From assembly GCF_001598335.1 (NCBI RefSeq), contig NZ_BCYT01000004.1, forward strand, positions 1 to 64,000: a stretch of DNA of 64,000 nt, written 5' to 3'. Positions 63,570-64,000 of this stretch are shown here, one piece after another. Each line of letters begins with the position of its first letter. The first letter of the stretch is position 1. The notes beneath the pieces were generated by a model. It saw only the letters and a program-made list of their open reading frames with translations. It was not told the origin of the DNA and did not search any database. Source of the DNA: Sphingobium abikonense NBRC 16140. Its GTDB lineage: Bacteria; Pseudomonadota; Alphaproteobacteria; Sphingomonadales; Sphingomonadaceae. Both the position numbers and the translations under genes were made by a program.

Positions 63570-64000
63570 ATGGCGCGCATCGTGATGAAATTCGGCGGCA
63601 CCTCCATGGCGGGGATGGAGCGAATTCGCAATGTTGCCGCGCGCGTCAAATATGTCGCGAGCCAGGGGCATGAGGTCGCGGTCGTCGTCTCCGCCATGGC
63701 TGGTGAAACGGATCGCCTTGTCGGCTTTTGCAAGGAAGCCTCAGCCCTTTACGACCCGGCCGAATATGACGTCGTCGTGGCCTCGGGCGAGCAGGTGACG
63801 AGCGGCCTCCTTGCGATGACGTTGAAGGCGATGGGCGTGGACGCGCGCAGTTGGCTGGGCTGGCAATTGCCAATCCGCACGATCGAGGCGCATGCCAAGG
63901 CGCGCATTTCGACTATCGAAACCGACGCGCTGGTGGCTGCGATGCAGGCTGGGCAGGTCGCGGTCATCCCCGGATTTCAGGGTATGATGGGCGATGGCCG
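63570..64000 (+). CDS. lysC: Aspartate kinase (3' part beyond window)
   Basis: The ATG at 63570 opens a frame that runs to the window end (143 codons). The N-terminus MARIVMKFGGTSMAGMERI holds the kinase signature KFGGTS, followed by VVVSAMAGETDRLV and VASGEQVTSGLLAM. Aspartate kinase starts the lysine/threonine/methionine pathway and also feeds meso-diaminopimelate, the MurE substrate. The regulatory ACT domains lie outside the window. The 208 bp between it and ubiG show no promoter I can name with confidence. Confidence 0.94.
   Translation, partial: MARIVMKFGGTSMAGMERIRNVAARVKYVASQGHEVAVVVSAMAGETDRLVGFCKEASALYDPAEYDVVVASGEQVTSGLLAMTLKAMGVDARSWLGWQLPIRTIEAHAKARISTIETDALVAAMQAGQVAVIPGFQGMMGDG

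Overview
The window is GC-rich and almost fully coding. It reads as the chromosome of an alphaproteobacterium of the order Sphingomonadales, close to Sphingobium or Sphingomonas. The reasons are a 420-residue serine palmitoyltransferase with its own acyl carrier protein, an NDUFS4-type complex I subunit, a Tim44-like protein next to secB, REP-type palindromes typical of sphingomonads, a ubiG/lysC divergent pair, and a division/cell-wall (dcw) cluster running from mraZ to ftsZ. I saw no rRNA, tRNA, CRISPR array, insertion sequence or prophage. The first gene (mltA) and the last (lysC) run off the window edges.

Layout. 1-5.3 kb: lytic transglycosylase MltA and a Tim44-like protein on the minus strand, divergent from secB, murJ and trpS. 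5.4-9.6 kb: a TonB-C protein, a DUF4136 lipoprotein, an entericidin-type lipoprotein, a probable stress-linked small RNA with two C-rich loops, a SleB-type wall hydrolase and cysK. 9.6-30.2 kb: two membrane proteins, then the complete dcw cluster (mraZ, rsmH, ftsL, ftsI, murE, murF, mraY, murD, ftsW, murG, murC, a 65-residue protein, murB, ddl, ftsQ, ftsA, ftsZ). Stops and starts overlap almost throughout, a block of 10-bp MraZ-type repeats precedes mraZ, and a terminator follows ftsZ. 30.2-38.9 kb: a TPR/SPOR protein, dgt, then a tandem glycine riboswitch controlling gcvT-gcvH-gcvPA-gcvPB and a DUF938 methyltransferase.

39-49.6 kb: a P450cam-like cytochrome P450, a nucleotidyltransferase-like protein resembling TAM41, a hybrid histidine kinase, the sphingolipid pair spt and acp (separated by a REP palindrome), an NDUFS4-like protein, the helicase hrpB and a second hybrid kinase. 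49.6-53.4 kb: a TauE/SafE permease, a polyprenyl diphosphate synthase, chorismate mutase, an EamA transporter and a DUF2147 protein. 53.5-60.5 kb: a Tad/Cpa pilus locus in the order cpaA-cpaB-cpaC-cpaD-cpaE-tadB-tadC; the cpaF motor ATPase is missing from its usual place between cpaE and tadB, and no pilin gene is present. 60.5-64 kb: an alpha/beta hydrolase, a FAD oxidoreductase, ubiG and the start of lysC.

The strongest candidate for something undescribed is the ~97-nt RNA at 7211-7307. It is bounded by an EcfG-like promoter and an intrinsic terminator, and it lies beside a second EcfG-like promoter that serves the entericidin gene.
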